This document shows positions 63,548-64,000 of a stretch of 64,000 nucleotides of DNA, piece after piece. Made by a program: the position numbers and the translations under genes. The stretch's first letter is position 1, and every line of letters starts with the position of its first letter. Source of the stretch: Ignavibacteriales bacterium (GTDB taxonomy: Bacteria > Bacteroidota > Ignavibacteria > Ignavibacteriales > Ignavibacteriaceae); NCBI GenBank assembly GCA_016709765.1, contig JADJMD010000012.1, positions 789,842-853,841 on the forward strand, given 5' to 3'. The notes under the pieces are model-generated. The model saw only the letters and a list, made by a program, of their open reading frames with translations. It searched no databases and was not told the DNA's origin.

Positions 63548-64000
63548 TGAAGAATAGTTTTATCTGCCAAAACAAATTTTTGGTTTTTAAGTTTAATTGT
63601 ATTCCAATTTACTTAGTTTTATTTTTACCAACAATTAATAGTGATGCAAAAATTCATTTTGAGAGAAGAGAATAAAACATTTCTAAAAATAAGGTTTCAA
63701 AATCAACAAATATTTTTGATTTAACCGATGAAGATAAAAAGTGAGTTGATAAAACATTGGCATCAATGACGTTGTATGACAAGTGCACTCAAATATTTAT
63801 GCCGCCGCCATGTTTGTTAAAACTCTCAAACAATCTTCAAAGAAATTTAAATTGCTAAAGAATTAGTTCAGGTTCATGGTATTGTGGTGGAAGTGTAATC
63901 TCAACCGGTGATGTTGACGAAACAGCATCAATGATAAAGCGAGAGTTACAAAAAGTTCAAACATTCCTTTGCTTGTTTGCCCGCGAATTTTGAGAATGGA
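63547..64000 (+). CDS. GH3 beta-N-acetylhexosaminidase-like enzyme (5' part), frameshifted
   Basis: Starts at ATG 63547 with a signal-like hydrophobic segment (IYLVLFLPTINSDA), then NIFDLTDEDKK, VDKTLASMTLYDKCAQ, SSKEFKIAKELVQVHG, VISTGDVDETASMIK, and SSNIPLLVC followed by the expected ADFENG (present with one extra base at the very end). This matches the N-terminal barrel of GH3 enzymes of the NagZ type. The catalytic residues lie beyond the right edge. At least five indels occur within 450 bases. Confidence 0.75.

Noticed and set aside
1..64000. CRISPR arrays, insertion sequences and prophage genes
   Set aside because: No regularly spaced repeats, transposases or phage proteins were seen; the broken genes are explained by indels.

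Overview
The window looks like AT-rich chromosomal DNA from an Ignavibacteria-type bacterium (Bacteroidota/Chlorobiota side of the FCB group). The pointers are a type IX secretion C-terminal sorting tail (NYPNPFNP-type) on a deacetylase, a GWxTD-domain protein, BshA of bacillithiol synthesis, a methylmalonyl-CoA mutase pair, a monomeric isocitrate dehydrogenase and many lipoproteins and barrel proteins. This assignment is inferred from gene content; no rRNA is present. One tRNA gene (Arg, CCT) is present. I saw no insertion sequence, prophage or CRISPR array.

Layout. 0-5 kb (minus): a HybA/HybB-type redox module cut by the window edge, then lemA-htpX, a zinc-ribbon protein and a secreted START-like protein. 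5-11.5 kb (plus): a C69 dipeptidase and the mutA-mutB pair. 11.5-13.4 kb: an unknown protein, a broken bacteriohemerythrin and tRNA-Arg. 13.4-17.8 kb (minus): a tight operon of PfkB kinase, RmlD-like reductase, periplasmic GH13 amylase and HAD phosphatase. 17.9-21.3 kb (plus): bshA, a DNPH1-like hydrolase, an unknown gene and an rRNA methyltransferase. 21.3-32.5 kb: T9SS-sorted deacetylase, SulP transporter, uvrA, an Mla-type lipid transporter (mlaE-mlaF-mlaD), ubiA-rnhB-yraN and a CDGSH protein. 32.6-40.1 kb (minus): a seven-gene operon (CPBP protease, DUF2007-type protein, cdsA, rimO, GWxTD protein, sugar kinase, Omp85 protein). 40-46 kb: aldo/keto reductase, propeller lipoprotein, acetyltransferase, isocitrate dehydrogenase. 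46.5-50 kb (plus): TPR protein, LiaF-like membrane protein and a LytS/LytTR two-component pair.

50.1-59.9 kb (plus) is the most distinctive region. A GbsR/MarR-type regulator is followed by a FabG-like reductase, a KAS III-like enzyme that lacks two of the three usual catalytic residues, a sodium:solute symporter, an acyl-CoA ligase, a duplicated-domain lipoprotein, an outer-membrane barrel protein and two related alpha/beta hydrolases. Two near-identical palindromes built on CGTTTGAAA/TTTCAAACG sit in front of the regulator and in front of the reductase, which suggests one regulated unit for uptake, activation and processing of a carboxylic acid or lipid-like substrate. The substrate is unknown. 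59.9-64 kb holds a cytidylate-kinase-like protein and a class-V aminotransferase (minus), then a serine hydrolase and the start of a GH3 enzyme (plus).

Sequence quality matters here. Single-base indels, mostly in A/T homopolymers, break many conserved genes. They are absent in the first 10 kb, scattered from 10 to 50 kb, frequent after 50 kb and dense after 57 kb. I read them as uncorrected sequencing errors near a low-coverage contig end. I therefore merged split reading frames into whole genes wherever the protein family continues across the break; those genes have approximate frames, and from 56.5 kb on approximate ends too.
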